Below are positions 7,387 to 14,267 of a stretch of DNA of 30,346 nt, one piece after another (the stretch's first letter is position 1; every line of letters begins with the position of its first letter). The notes under the pieces are model-generated. The model had not been told where the DNA came from and made no database searches. It saw only the letters and a program-made list of their open reading frames with translations. The stretch comes from an uncultured Oscillospiraceae bacterium (GTDB lineage: Bacteria > Bacillota > Clostridia > Oscillospirales > Oscillospiraceae): the NCBI GenBank assembly GCA_934589525.1, contig CAKTOB010000026.1, positions 1 to 30,346 of the forward strand. The letters are read 5' to 3'. The translations under genes and the position numbers were made by a program.

Positions 7387-7415
7387 ATTATATCAGGCGG
7401 AAGCGGAGCCGTCAA
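7387..7415 (-). promoter_or_regulatory. Promoter of the zinc-ribbon membrane protein
   Basis: On the minus strand TTGACG (7415-7410) and TATAAT (7392-7387) are separated by 17 nt. An AAAGGAGG ribosome binding site follows before the start at 7361. Its -35 is only 4 bp from the -35 of the divergent promoter. Confidence 0.8.
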
Positions 7416-7424
7416 TCTATTGAC
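7411..7424. promoter_or_regulatory. Palindrome joining the two divergent -35 boxes
   Basis: GTCAAT-CT-ATTGAC is a perfect 6-bp inverted repeat covering most of both -35 hexamers. It arises partly because two TTGAC boxes face away from each other, so it may be only a by-product. It could still let one bound factor or polymerase affect both genes. Confidence 0.4.
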
Positions 7425-7448
7425 AGAGAAAAACGTATGTTCTATAAT
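7420..7448 (+). promoter_or_regulatory. Consensus promoter of the Y-family polymerase operon
   Basis: TTGACA (7420-7425) and TATAAT (7443-7448) are separated by 17 nt, a near-perfect sigma-A promoter with a start near 7455 and only about 20 nt of leader. Such a strong promoter on a mutagenic polymerase makes a tight repressor likely. Confidence 0.85.
7431..7442. promoter_or_regulatory. LexA (SOS) box-like operator
   Basis: AAAC-GTAT-GTTC matches seven of the eight defined positions of the Gram-positive LexA box (GAAC-N4-GTTC). It lies between the -35 and -10 of the polymerase promoter, where a repressor would block transcription. Y-family polymerases of this type are classical SOS genes, which supports the reading. 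Confidence 0.55.
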
Positions 7449-7474
7449 AGAGTGAAAAAAAGGGGGCGGGCCTT

Positions 7475-8968
7475 GTGAAAACCTATGTTGCCATCGATTT
7501 AAAATCCTTTTACGCTTCCGTAGAGTGCGTGGAGCGGGGCCTGGACCCCATGACCACCCATCTGGTGGTGGCAGACCCCAGCCGTACCGAGAAAACCATC
7601 TGCCTGGCGGTCTCTCCCGCCCTGAAGGCCCACGGGATTTCCGGCCGGGCCCGGCTTTTTGAGGTGGTCCAGCGGGTGGCGGAGGTAAACGCCCTGCGCC
7701 GGGGCAGCAACCGGGGCCGGGACTTTACCGGGGTAGCCCGTGACAGCAAGGATTTGGAGGCCCACAGGGACTGGAAGCTGGATTACTACGTGGCCCCTCC
7801 CAGAATGGGCCACTATATGGAGTGCAGCAGTTTTATTTACAGCATCTATCTGAAATTCGTGGCCCCGGAGGACTTGCATGTGTACTCCGTGGACGAGGTG
7901 TTCATCGATGCCACCGCCTATTTAAAGCTCTACGGACTGGATGGGGTGGGCTTTGCCCGGAAGCTCATCCGGGAGGTCTATGAGGCCACGGGCATCACCG
8001 CCACCGCCGGGGTGGGCACCAATCTATACCTATGCAAAATCGCCATGGACATTCTGGCCAAGCACTGTCAGCCCGATGCCTATGGGGCACGGGTGGCCCA
8101 GCTGGACGAATTGAGCTACCGCCAGCAGCTGTGGGACCACCGGCCCTTGACGGATTTCTGGCGGCTGGGCCCGGGCTACGCCAAAAAGCTGGAACGCCGG
8201 GGCATATACACCATGGGGGACCTGGCAAGGCTGTCGTTGGATTCGGGGCCCTTTGGGGCAGAGAGCCTGTATAAGCTCTTCGGCGTTCAGGCGGAGCTGC
8301 TGATTGACCACGCCTGGGGCTATGAGCCCTGCACCATTGCCCAGATCAAGGCCTATAAGCCGGAGACCCGGTCCGTCAGTAGCGGTCAGGTGCTGCAATG
8401 CCCCTATGACTTTGGAAAGGCCCGGCTGGTGGTCCGGGAAATGGCGGATGCCCTGGCTATGGACCTGGTGGATAAAAACCTCATGACCCAAAAGCTCACC
8501 CTGACCCTGGGCTATGACCGGGAGAGTCTGTCAGGGCCGGAGCACGGCTACACCGGCCCCTGCGTCACGGACCGGTATGGCCGCCAGATCCCCAAAAGTG
8601 CCCATGGCACCATCACCCTGCCCCAGAAATGCGCCTCCCAAAAGCTGATCGTGGGGGGGTTTATGGAGCTCTACGACCGGATCGCGGACCCCCAATTATT
8701 ACAGCGGCGGCTGACCCTGACGGCGGAGCTCCACGAGGCCCGGCAGGTGCGGCAGGAGCGGGCGGCCATGGAGCAGCTGGATTTATTCACAGACCCTGTG
8801 GAAAACCAGACCCGGCAGGAGGAACTGGAGCGGGAGGAGGCCCGGCTGAAGGCTATGCTGGAAATCAAAAAGAAATTTGGAAAGAACGCCATTTTCCGGG
8901 GGATGAACCTGGAGGAGGGGGCCACCGCCCGGCAGCGCAACGACCAGATCGGCGGCCACAAGGCATAG
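7475..8968 (+). CDS. Y-family (UmuC/UvrX-like) translesion DNA polymerase
   Basis: The 497-residue protein belongs to the error-prone Y-family polymerases, which copy past damaged template bases. The first catalytic aspartate is Asp8 in AIDLKSFYASVE. The second site is Asp140-Glu141 in YSVDEVFID. The segment TATAGVGTNLYLCKIAMDILAKH is the conserved block following the palm motif, and a helix-hairpin-helix-like region (GPGYAKKLERRGIYTMGDLA) precedes the little-finger domain. An insertion at about 70-115 is usual in the long Firmicute UmuC/UvrX form. The start is GTG at 7475, preceded by an AGGGGGCGGG site; no in-frame ATG fits better. The YolD-like gene follows 8 nt downstream and its ribosome binding site overlaps this stop codon. 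Confidence 0.92.
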   Translation: MKTYVAIDLKSFYASVECVERGLDPMTTHLVVADPSRTEKTICLAVSPALKAHGISGRARLFEVVQRVAEVNALRRGSNRGRDFTGVARDSKDLEAHRDWKLDYYVAPPRMGHYMECSSFIYSIYLKFVAPEDLHVYSVDEVFIDATAYLKLYGLDGVGFARKLIREVYEATGITATAGVGTNLYLCKIAMDILAKHCQPDAYGARVAQLDELSYRQQLWDHRPLTDFWRLGPGYAKKLERRGIYTMGDLARLSLDSGPFGAESLYKLFGVQAELLIDHAWGYEPCTIAQIKAYKPETRSVSSGQVLQCPYDFGKARLVVREMADALAMDLVDKNLMTQKLTLTLGYDRESLSGPEHGYTGPCVTDRYGRQIPKSAHGTITLPQKCASQKLIVGGFMELYDRIADPQLLQRRLTLTAELHEARQVRQERAAMEQLDLFTDPVENQTRQEELEREEARLKAMLEIKKKFGKNAIFRGMNLEEGATARQRNDQIGGHKA

Positions 8969-8976
8969 GAGGCGGC

Positions 8977-9381
8977 ATGGGAAAGTACGATGACATTTTG
9001 CGCACCCCCTGGCCCCAGCCCGGCACCCGGGCCCGGATGGCCGTGGAGGACCGGGCGGTCCAGTTCGCCCCTTTTGCGGCCCTGACGGGCTATGAGGCGG
9101 TGTTACAGGAGGCGGCCCGGCTGACCCAGCACCCGGTGTATTTAACGGAGGAAAGCCTGGATGCCCTGAACGCCCAGCTCCGTAAAGCCCGGGAGCGGCT
9201 TGATACCCAGCCCCAAATCACCATGACCGTCTACTATGAGGACCGGGTGAAAGAGGGGGGCCGGTTTGAGACCGTAACGGGGCGGCTCAAAAAAATCGAT
9301 CAGTATCAGGGCGGACTGGTTCTGACCGACGGCCGGGAGATCCCGTTTTTCAGAATTTGCGATTTGACGGTGGAAGAATAA
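8977..9381 (+). CDS. YolD-like protein
   Basis: The product has 134 residues from the ATG at 8977, whose AGGAGG site overlaps the polymerase stop; longer in-frame extensions run through the polymerase gene and are rejected. The signature RAVQFAPFAALTGYEAVLQEAAR (about 25-47) is the core of YolD-like proteins, followed by a small beta-rich domain (ITMTVYYED...GRLKKIDQYQGGLVLTDGREIPFFRICDLTV). YolD-family genes regularly sit beside UvrX/UmuC polymerases in Firmicutes. They are thought to be an accessory, perhaps UmuD-like, factor, but the biochemistry is poorly known. The gene ends just before a strong terminator. Confidence 0.85.
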   Translation: MGKYDDILRTPWPQPGTRARMAVEDRAVQFAPFAALTGYEAVLQEAARLTQHPVYLTEESLDALNAQLRKARERLDTQPQITMTVYYEDRVKEGGRFETVTGRLKKIDQYQGGLVLTDGREIPFFRICDLTVEE

Positions 9382-9383
9382 GG

Positions 9384-9420
9384 AAGAGGTTCCGGATGAT
9401 GGCTTCCGGAACCTCTTTTT
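9384..9420 (+). terminator. Terminator of the polymerase/YolD operon
   Basis: A 13-bp perfect stem (AAGAGGTTCCGGA / TCCGGAACCTCTT) has an 8-nt loop and ends in a T5 run, starting 2 nt after the YolD stop. Confidence 0.92.
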
Positions 9421-9424
9421 GGCA

Positions 9425-9460
9425 GAAAAAGACCCCGGAAAGGAAAAACCTTTCCGGGGT
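9425..9460 (-). terminator. Terminator of the small zinc-ribbon gene
   Basis: An 11-bp perfect stem CCCCGGAAAGG / CCTTTCCGGGG (9433-9459) is followed on the minus strand by TCTTTTTC. It faces the plus-strand terminator at 9384-9420, so the two convergent transcripts are separately closed. Confidence 0.88.
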
Positions 9461-9473
9461 AGCTTATTGCATC

Positions 9474-9752
9474 TTAGCCGTTGGCACGCATCTGAGCGAA
9501 GCACTCGCTGCAGAATACGGGACGGTCGGACTTGGGCTGGAAGGGCACCTTCGCCTCGCCGCCGCAGCGTGCGCAAGTAGCGGTGAAGAACTCACGGGGG
9601 CCACGGGCATTGTTCTTGCGAGCATCACGGCAGGCCTTGCAGCGCTGGGGCTCATTCTGGAAGCCACGCTCTGCATAGAACTCCTGCTCACCGGCGGTGA
9701 ACACGAACTCTTTGCCGCAATCTTTGCAAACTAAAGTCTTATCTTCGTACAT
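9474..9752 (-). CDS. Small double zinc-ribbon protein
   Basis: The 92-residue protein starts at MYEDKTLVCKDCGKEF, with a GAGAGG site about 8 nt upstream. It carries two zinc ribbons: Cys9/Cys12 with Cys38/Cys41 around FVFTAGEQEFYAERGF, the signature of the 'probable zinc-ribbon' (zf-trcl) family; and Cys60/Cys63 with Cys81/Cys84 around the segment containing PFQP and RPVFC. Both halves have all four cysteines. Proteins of this type are widespread and abundant in Clostridia. Nucleic-acid binding is often presumed but not established. It has its own consensus promoter and terminator, so it is monocistronic. Confidence 0.82.
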   Translation of the reverse strand: MYEDKTLVCKDCGKEFVFTAGEQEFYAERGFQNEPQRCKACRDARKNNARGPREFFTATCARCGGEAKVPFQPKSDRPVFCSECFAQMRANG

Positions 9753-9855
9753 TGGAAATACCTCTCTTCGGTTTTTTGCCCCGTGAAAATCTACCAGGAA
9801 ATGGTTGTAACGCAGGGTGAATAAATATATGCGGCTGTCATTTACCGCATGTTGG

Positions 9856-9884
9856 ATTATACACAATCCGGGGGGATTTGTCAA
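9856..9884 (-). promoter_or_regulatory. Consensus promoter of the small zinc-ribbon gene
   Basis: On the minus strand TTGACA (9884-9879) and TATAAT (9861-9856) are separated by 17 nt, predicting a start near 9849 and a 5' leader of about 95 nt. Nothing recognisable as a riboswitch is visible in that leader. Confidence 0.85.
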
Positions 9885-9974
9885 TCCTTTATGAAAACAT
9901 TTCTCCAACTATTTGAGATTTATGCAATATTTCCAGTATTCGTCCAAAGTTTTTGGTGAAAAGGATAAAGGAAA

Positions 9975-11012
9975 TTACAATGAGAACTGGGTTTGCCCCT
10001 GATAGGGGATGTGCAGGTGGTCATAGGCCAGGGGTGTGACGCAGCGGCCCCGGGGGGTGCGGGTCAAAAAGCCCAGCTGCATCAGGTAGGGCTCATACAC
10101 ATCCTCCAGTGTCACGGCCTCTTCGCCAATGGTGGCGGCCAGGGTTTCCAGGCCCACGGGGCCCCCACCGTAGTTCTGGATAATGGCGGTGAGCATGCGG
10201 CGGTCAATCACGTCCAGCCCCAGCCCGTCCACTTCCAGCCGCCGGAGGGCCAGGTCCGCGGCCTCCTTGGTGATGGTGCCGTCCCCCATGACCTGGGCAA
10301 AATCCCGGACCCGCCGCAGAAAGCGGTTGGCGATTCGGGGGGTGCCCCGGCTTCTGGAGGCAATTTCCATAGCCCCTGCCGGGTCAATGGCCATGCCCAG
10401 AATGGTGGCGGACCGGGTGACGATGGCGGCCAGCTCCTCCGGAGTGTACAGCTCCAGCCGCAAGGAAACGCCGAAGCGGTCCCGCAGGGGGGCAGAGAGC
10501 TGACCGGCCCGGGTGGTGGCCCCTACCAAAGTGAACTTGGGCAGGTCCAACCGGATGGAGTTGGCGCTGGGGCCCTTGCCTACAATAATATCAATGGCAA
10601 AATCCTCCATGGCCGGGTAGAGAATTTCCTCCACCACCCGGTTCAGCCGGTGAATTTCATCGATGAACAGGATGTCGCCGGCGTTCAGGTTGGTCAGAAG
10701 CGCCGCCAGATCGCCGGGCTTTTCGATGGCGGGGCCGGAGGTGATGCGGATACCTGCCCCCATCTCGTTGGCAATGACACCGGCCAGGGTGGTTTTGCCC
10801 AGGCCGGGAGGGCCGTAGAGCAGCACGTGATCCAGCGGTTCATTTCGCCGCCGGGCGGCCTCAATATAAATGGACAAATTTCCCTTGGCCTTTTCCTGGC
10901 CGGTGTAGTCCGACAGCAATTTGGGCCGCAGGCCGATCTCCCCGGCATCCTGGGGGGTAAAGGTGGGCAGCACCAGAGGGGCCTCCACCTCCTGAGAAAA
11001 TTCCAAACTCAT
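9975..11012 (-). CDS. ruvB: Holliday junction branch-migration ATPase RuvB
   Basis: RuvB is the hexameric motor that drives Holliday junction migration with RuvA, before cleavage by RuvC. The 345-residue length is normal for the family. Walker A is GPPGLGKTT (67-75), Walker B is LFIDEIH (115-121), sensor I lies in [10 protein letters not shown], and the arginine finger is in the PLRDRFG region. The C-terminal winged-helix domain includes [13 protein letters not shown] and the closing RTPRGR. It is the last gene of the operon, 15 nt after ruvA, with an AAGGAGGA site between them. It uses an ordinary ATG. Confidence 0.97.
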   Translation of the reverse strand: MSLEFSQEVEAPLVLPTFTPQDAGEIGLRPKLLSDYTGQEKAKGNLSIYIEAARRRNEPLDHVLLYGPPGLGKTTLAGVIANEMGAGIRITSGPAIEKPGDLAALLTNLNAGDILFIDEIHRLNRVVEEILYPAMEDFAIDIIVGKGPSANSIRLDLPKFTLVGATTRAGQLSAPLRDRFGVSLRLELYTPEELAAIVTRSATILGMAIDPAGAMEIASRSRGTPRIANRFLRRVRDFAQVMGDGTITKEAADLALRRLEVDGLGLDVIDRRMLTAIIQNYGGGPVGLETLAATIGEEAVTLEDVYEPYLMQLGFLTRTPRGRCVTPLAYDHLHIPYQGQTQFSL

Positions 11013-11027
11013 ACGTTATCCTCCTTG

Positions 11028-11630
11028 TCAGCCCTTCATGACCATGGCCCGCAGGGCATGGCGCACCATATCTTCGGTGCTGGATTTGGGGTCTACACCC
11101 TTGAGGGCCAGAGAAATCTCCGCGGGGGAGTATCCCAGCTCCTGTAGGGCGGCGTTGGCCAGGGCCAGATTGCTGCCCCCCTGCTGTGGGATGACGGCGG
11201 GTCCGGCGGAAAAGTCCAGCTCCATGGAGCTGCCGCCGATTTTGTCCTTTAATTCCAGAATGATCCGCTGGGCGATTTTCTTGCCCACGCCCTGGGCGGC
11301 GGTGAGCATTTTTTCGTCTCCCGTCATAACGGCCAGAGTAAAGTTCTGAGGGCCGCCGGAGGAGAGAATGGCCATGGCGGCCTTGGGGCCCACGCCGCTC
11401 ACGGCGGTGAGCAGTTCATAGCAGCGCTGCTCCTCCCGGGAGACGAAGCCGTAAAGGTCGTAGGCATCCTCTCGGATGGACTCGGTGATGTAGAGCTTGG
11501 CGGTGGTGTTTAATTTTAATTGGGCGGCGGTATAGGCGGTGACCCGGCAGCCGTAGCCCACGCCGCCGCAGTCAATGACCGCCAGGCCGGGCTCCAGCAG
11601 GGTGACCGTACCGGAAACATAGTATAGCAT
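11028..11630 (-). CDS. ruvA: Holliday junction DNA-binding protein RuvA
   Basis: RuvA (200 residues) binds four-way DNA junctions and loads RuvB. Domain I is the OB-fold (MLYYVSGTVTLLEPGLAVIDCGGVGYG...). Domain II has two helix-hairpin-helix motifs, LLTAVSGVGPKAAMAILS and LTAAQGVGKKIAQRIILELKDK. A flexible linker and a C-terminal three-helix RuvB-binding domain (NAALQELGYSPAEISLALKGV) follow. All expected parts are present. It lies 12 nt downstream of ruvC and 15 nt upstream of ruvB in one operon. Confidence 0.97.
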   Translation of the reverse strand: MLYYVSGTVTLLEPGLAVIDCGGVGYGCRVTAYTAAQLKLNTTAKLYITESIREDAYDLYGFVSREEQRCYELLTAVSGVGPKAAMAILSSGGPQNFTLAVMTGDEKMLTAAQGVGKKIAQRIILELKDKIGGSSMELDFSAGPAVIPQQGGSNLALANAALQELGYSPAEISLALKGVDPKSSTEDMVRHALRAMVMKG

Positions 11631-11642
11631 ATGGGTTTCTCC

Positions 11643-12137
11643 TTATTGTTGAGACATGGCAAGAAGGGAAGTGCAGGAACGGGCATGACACAGGGCGATG
11701 GCCACCGCGTCGGCGGCATCGTCGGGCTTGGGAACGGCGGGCAGCCCCAGGATCCGCTTGGTCATGTCCATGACCTGGTGCTTGGTGGCGTTGCCGTAGC
11801 CCACCACGGCCTGCTTGACCTGCATGGGCTTGTATTCAAAGACCGGGACCCCGGCCTGCTGGACCGCCAGCAGAATGACCCCCCGGGCCTGGGCAACCTT
11901 GATGCCGGTGGTGACGTTGTTGCCGAAAAACAGCTCTTCAATGGCCACGGCATCGGCCTGGGCCAATTGCAGCAGTTCCGTCATATTGTTGTAGATCTCT
12001 CCCAGCCGCCAGTTGAAGTCCGTATTGGGCGGGGTGGTGATGGCCCCGCAGCGCAGAAGCCGGCAGCGGCCACGCTGAGCCTCCAGAATGCCGAAGCCCG
12101 TAATGCCGTAGCCCGGGTCAATGCCCAAAATCCGCAT
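11643..12137 (-). CDS. ruvC: Crossover junction endodeoxyribonuclease RuvC
   Basis: RuvC resolves Holliday junctions by paired nicking. The 164-residue protein starts at MRILGIDPGYGITGF; the longer frame upstream belongs to the overlapping small gene. Acidic catalytic residues of the RNase H fold are visible: Asp7 in GIDPG, Glu in AIEELFFGNN, and the pair in KPDDAADAVAIALCH. The ATG overlaps the stop of the 45-residue membrane protein (TAATG), so its translation is probably coupled. The presence of ruvC with ruvA and ruvB as one operon is usual in Clostridia; Bacillus lacks ruvC. Confidence 0.96.
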   Translation of the reverse strand: MRILGIDPGYGITGFGILEAQRGRCRLLRCGAITTPPNTDFNWRLGEIYNNMTELLQLAQADAVAIEELFFGNNVTTGIKVAQARGVILLAVQQAGVPVFEYKPMQVKQAVVGYGNATKHQVMDMTKRILGLPAVPKPDDAADAVAIALCHARSCTSLLAMSQQ

Positions 12138-12274
12138 TACAGGTGCCCTCCGGCAATGAGATAGAGCTGATAGACCACAAATAAAATGGCAAGCACCAGC
12201 CCCACCCGGGCGGCCCAAACCTGCCAGGCGGGCCGGGGAACATAGCCGGACTGCTTCTCTTCTTCATTTTCCAT
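12137..12274 (-). CDS. 45-residue single-pass membrane protein heading the ruv operon
   Basis: A GAGGTGAAG site 6 nt before the ATG at 12274 supports this small gene. The product has a charged N-terminus (MENEEEKQSGY), a short linker, and one transmembrane helix (about 21-43, VWAARVGLVLAILFVVYQLYLIAG). Its stop overlaps the ruvC start by one base (TAATG). The promoter at 12297-12325 lies just upstream, making this the first gene of the ruv operon. I do not recognise it and infer no function. Coupling to ruvC could simply set translation levels. A longer frame to 12478 is rejected because it runs through the promoter. Confidence 0.7.
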   Translation of the reverse strand: MENEEEKQSGYVPRPAWQVWAARVGLVLAILFVVYQLYLIAGGHL

Positions 12275-12296
12275 GATATTCTTCACCTCGGAACTA

Positions 12297-12325
12297 ACTA
12301 TATCACACTTTTGTGCGAAATCCAA
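12297..12325 (-). promoter_or_regulatory. Promoter of the ruv operon with palindrome in the spacer
   Basis: On the minus strand TTGGAT (12325-12320) and TATAGT (12302-12297) are 17 nt apart, with a TG before the -10. The spacer contains TCGCAC-AAAA-GTGTGA (12303-12318), an inverted repeat with one mismatch that could be an operator. It does not match a LexA box. Confidence 0.65.
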
Positions 12326-12361
12326 TCTTTTATTTGCCCCGGGGAAAAATTCCTCATAGCA

Positions 12362-12795
12362 ATGTAGCGGCGATGATCCATCGCCATGCCACGCAGCAAA
12401 TACGATTCCGTGTGGTTGAATGGAATAACCCACCGGTGTGTCCGTAGGGGCGGCTATTAGCCGCCCGCTACGTTGCAATTATAACCTGTTAGGGTGAATG
12501 GTATCACCTATCGACATGTCATCCCGACCGAAATGAAATGGAGCGGAGGGATCTACCCAAGTAGCAGATTTTACCTTGCGTCGGTTATTTCTGCTACTTG
12601 GGTAGATTCCTCCACTCCGCTTTGCTGCGGTCGGAATGACATACCGGAGGGTGGTACCGTTCAACCACACAGGTTGTATTCGGAACGTAGCGGGCGGCAG
12701 ATTGCCGCCCCTACATGCACGTTGGGACGTCATACCAATCATTCTTACGGGTTGTATTCGTTACGTTGCTTGGCGATGAATCATCGCCGCTACAT
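12362..12795. repeat. Gene-free 434-bp long imperfect palindrome made of three nested repeat pairs
   Basis: Three inverted-repeat pairs are arranged concentrically. A is 12362-12386 / 12771-12795 (24 of 25 match), B is 12444-12474 / 12684-12714 (28 of 31), and C is 12517-12568 / 12590-12641 (43 of 52). Their midpoints coincide at 12578.5-12579, so the arms kept register without net insertion or deletion. The sequence between pairs is also partly related across the axis, for example CCCGCTACGTT...AACCTGT...TGAA-GGTA. A and B are small hairpins in themselves. No protein-coding frame is supported. It resembles REP/MITE-like intergenic repeats of gut Clostridia. Confidence 0.85.
12517..12641. repeat. 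Central inverted repeat with 52-bp arms
   Basis: The left arm begins TGTCATCCCGACCG and ends in CCCAAGTAGCAGA; the right arm is its near reverse complement, with a 21-nt loop. Arms ending in TGTCAT-CCGACCG and carrying 'GGA-TCTACC' are of the kind seen as dispersed intergenic hairpin repeats in bacteria. As RNA it would form a very stable rod. Confidence 0.85.
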
Positions 12796-12839
12796 GGCGT
12801 GGCACCATTCATCCATACGAGTTGTATTCGCCACGTTCC
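12671..12839 (+). repeat. Three spaced direct repeats, GTTGTATTCG plus ACGTT-like tail
   Basis: Copies of a 20-nt unit start at about 12671, 12750 and 12820: GGTTGTATTCGGAACGTAGC, GGTTGTATTCGTTACGTTGC and AGTTGTATTCGCCACGTTCC. Each precedes a different hairpin (pair B right arm, pair A right arm, and the hairpin at 12838-12866). This looks like a modular array in which one linker is joined to different hairpins. Spacings of about 79 and 70 nt and divergent spacers rule out a CRISPR array. Confidence 0.7.
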
Positions 12840-12866
12840 AGGAACGGCACGCGGGCTGTTCCCTGG
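12838..12866 (+). other. Hairpin at the right edge of the repeat island
   Basis: CCAGGAACGGC pairs with GCTGTTCCCTGG across a short GC-rich loop, with one bulge. No T-run follows. It is probably the third hairpin module of the repeat island rather than a terminator. Confidence 0.45.
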
Positions 12867-12956
12867 GTTTTCACTAAAGGAAAGCCAAAGGATCTGTTCT
12901 GACAAAAAGTAATCTAAAAACCGAATATGTTACTGTACTTTATCTTGGATTTAAGG

Positions 12957-12962
12957 TATAAT
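12957..12962 (+). promoter_or_regulatory. Probable -10 box for glf, with structured leader
   Basis: TATAAT at 12957-12962 has only a weak candidate -35 (TGTACT, 12934-12939, 17-nt spacing). The 110-nt leader contains an inverted repeat GCCCTG / CAGGGC (12975-12980 and 13008-13013). No known riboswitch class is recognised. The rest of 12867-13079 shows nothing else I can support. Confidence 0.5.
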
Positions 12963-13079
12963 GAAAAACAGAAAGCCCTGCCGGGCGGCGTTTCCGGAAA
13001 AATCGGTCAGGGCCATGCTTCAAAAGCGCGGGAAAACCATCCGGCGGCTGTGCCGGCAAGGAAAGGACGTTTACGCTTT

Positions 13080-14207
13080 ATGAAATACGATTATCTGGTG
13101 GTCGGTGCGGGACTTTACGGCGCGGTGTTTGCCCGTCAGGCGGCGGATGCGGGGAAGAAGGTCCTGGTCATTGACAGGCGGGGCCACATCGGCGGCAATG
13201 TGTACACCGAAAAGGTGGAGGGCATTGATTTCCACAAATACGGAGCCCATATTTTCCACACCAACAACGAAGCGGTCTGGCGCTATGTAAACCGCTATGT
13301 ATCGTTTAACCGCTTTACCAATTCCCCGGTGGCAAATTACAAAGGGGAGCTGTACTCCCTGCCCTTCAACATGTATACCTTTAATAAGATGTGGGGTGTG
13401 GTGACACCGGACCAGGCCCGGGAGAAAATAGAGGCCCAGCGCCGGGAGGCGGGAATCACCGAGCCTCAGAATTTGGAGGAGCAGGCCATTTCCCTGGTGG
13501 GGGTGGATATTTACGAAAAGCTCATCAAGGGCTACACCCAAAAGCAGTGGGGCCGTCCCTGCCGGGAGCTGCCCAGCTTTATCATCAAGCGTCTGCCGGT
13601 GCGCTTTACCTTTGACAACAACTATTTTAACGCCCTCTACCAGGGCATTCCCCTGGGCGGCTACACAAGGCTTGTGGAAAACCTGTTAAAGGGCGTGGAG
13701 GTCCGGCTGAACCTGGATTATCTGGAGCACAAGCAGGAGCTGGACGCCCTGGCGGACCGGGTGCTTTATACCGGTCCCATCGATGCCTACTTTGGTTACA
13801 GCTTGGGGGCCCTGGAATACCGCTCCGTGCGCTTTGAGCACGAGCTGCTGGACAAGCCCAATTTCCAGGGCAACGCCGCCGTGAACTACACCGATGCCGA
13901 GACCCCCTATACCCGCATCATTGAGCACAAGTGGTTCACCTTCGGCAAGGACGAACAGGGCCGGGACCTGCCACAGACCCTCATCAGCCGGGAGTATTCC
14001 AGCGAGTGGCACCCGGGGGACGAGCCCTATTACCCTGTGAACGACGACAAAAACAGCGCCCTCTACGAGCGCTACAAGGCCCTGGGCCAACAGGAACAGC
14101 AGGTCCTCTTCGGCGGCCGCCTGGGCGAATACAAGTATTACGACATGGATGCCGTTATTGCCGCGGCCCTGGAAGCGGCGGAGCGGGAATTGACAATGAA
14201 CAATTGA
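13080..14207 (+). CDS. glf: UDP-galactopyranose mutase
   Basis: Glf is the FAD enzyme that converts UDP-galactopyranose into UDP-galactofuranose, a precursor of galactofuranose-containing envelope or capsule polysaccharides. The 375-residue length fits the family (about 370-400). The N-terminus MKYDYLVVGAGLYGAVFARQAADAG is the Rossmann FAD-binding motif, followed by DRRGHIGGNVYTE and the family hallmark HKYGAHIFHTNN. Later blocks include YTQKQWG and YTGPIDAYFGY. The start at 13080 is set by the FAD motif; its GGAAAGGA site is rather far (about 12 nt). The last codons and the stop lie in a 7-nt tandem repeat. No other sugar genes adjoin it, so its polysaccharide pathway must be encoded elsewhere. 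Confidence 0.95.
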   Translation: MKYDYLVVGAGLYGAVFARQAADAGKKVLVIDRRGHIGGNVYTEKVEGIDFHKYGAHIFHTNNEAVWRYVNRYVSFNRFTNSPVANYKGELYSLPFNMYTFNKMWGVVTPDQAREKIEAQRREAGITEPQNLEEQAISLVGVDIYEKLIKGYTQKQWGRPCRELPSFIIKRLPVRFTFDNNYFNALYQGIPLGGYTRLVENLLKGVEVRLNLDYLEHKQELDALADRVLYTGPIDAYFGYSLGALEYRSVRFEHELLDKPNFQGNAAVNYTDAETPYTRIIEHKWFTFGKDEQGRDLPQTLISREYSSEWHPGDEPYYPVNDDKNSALYERYKALGQQEQQVLFGGRLGEYKYYDMDAVIAAALEAAERELTMNN

Positions 14208-14217
14208 CAATTGACAA
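14190..14217 (+). repeat. Four 7-nt tandem repeats across the glf stop codon
   Basis: TTGACAA-TGAACAA-TTGACAA-TTGACAA spans the end of glf, and the stop codon TGA at 14205-14207 is supplied by the repeat. The three exact copies also contain CAATTG palindromes. Slippage here would alter the last residues of Glf. Confidence 0.75.
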
Positions 14218-14267
14218 TTTTGGTAGCCCTTCGGGATGAGATAAAGACTTTTTTACAGAAAGCGCGG

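Noticed and set aside
12282..12302. LexA box in the ruv promoter
   Set aside because: A GTTAGTTC-like sequence occurs, but the other half of the palindrome does not fit GAAC.
12671..12839. Possible CRISPR array from three spaced repeats
   Set aside because: There are only three imperfect units with spacings of about 79 and 70 nt, the intervening sequence is itself hairpin repeats, and no cas genes are present.
12494..12912. Short open frames on both strands within the repeat island
   Set aside because: They consist of repeat sequence, lack ribosome binding sites and are mirror translations of the palindrome arms.
12927..13079. Upstream extension of the glf frame by 51 codons
   Set aside because: The extension covers the -10 box and structured leader; the FAD-binding motif defines the start at 13080.
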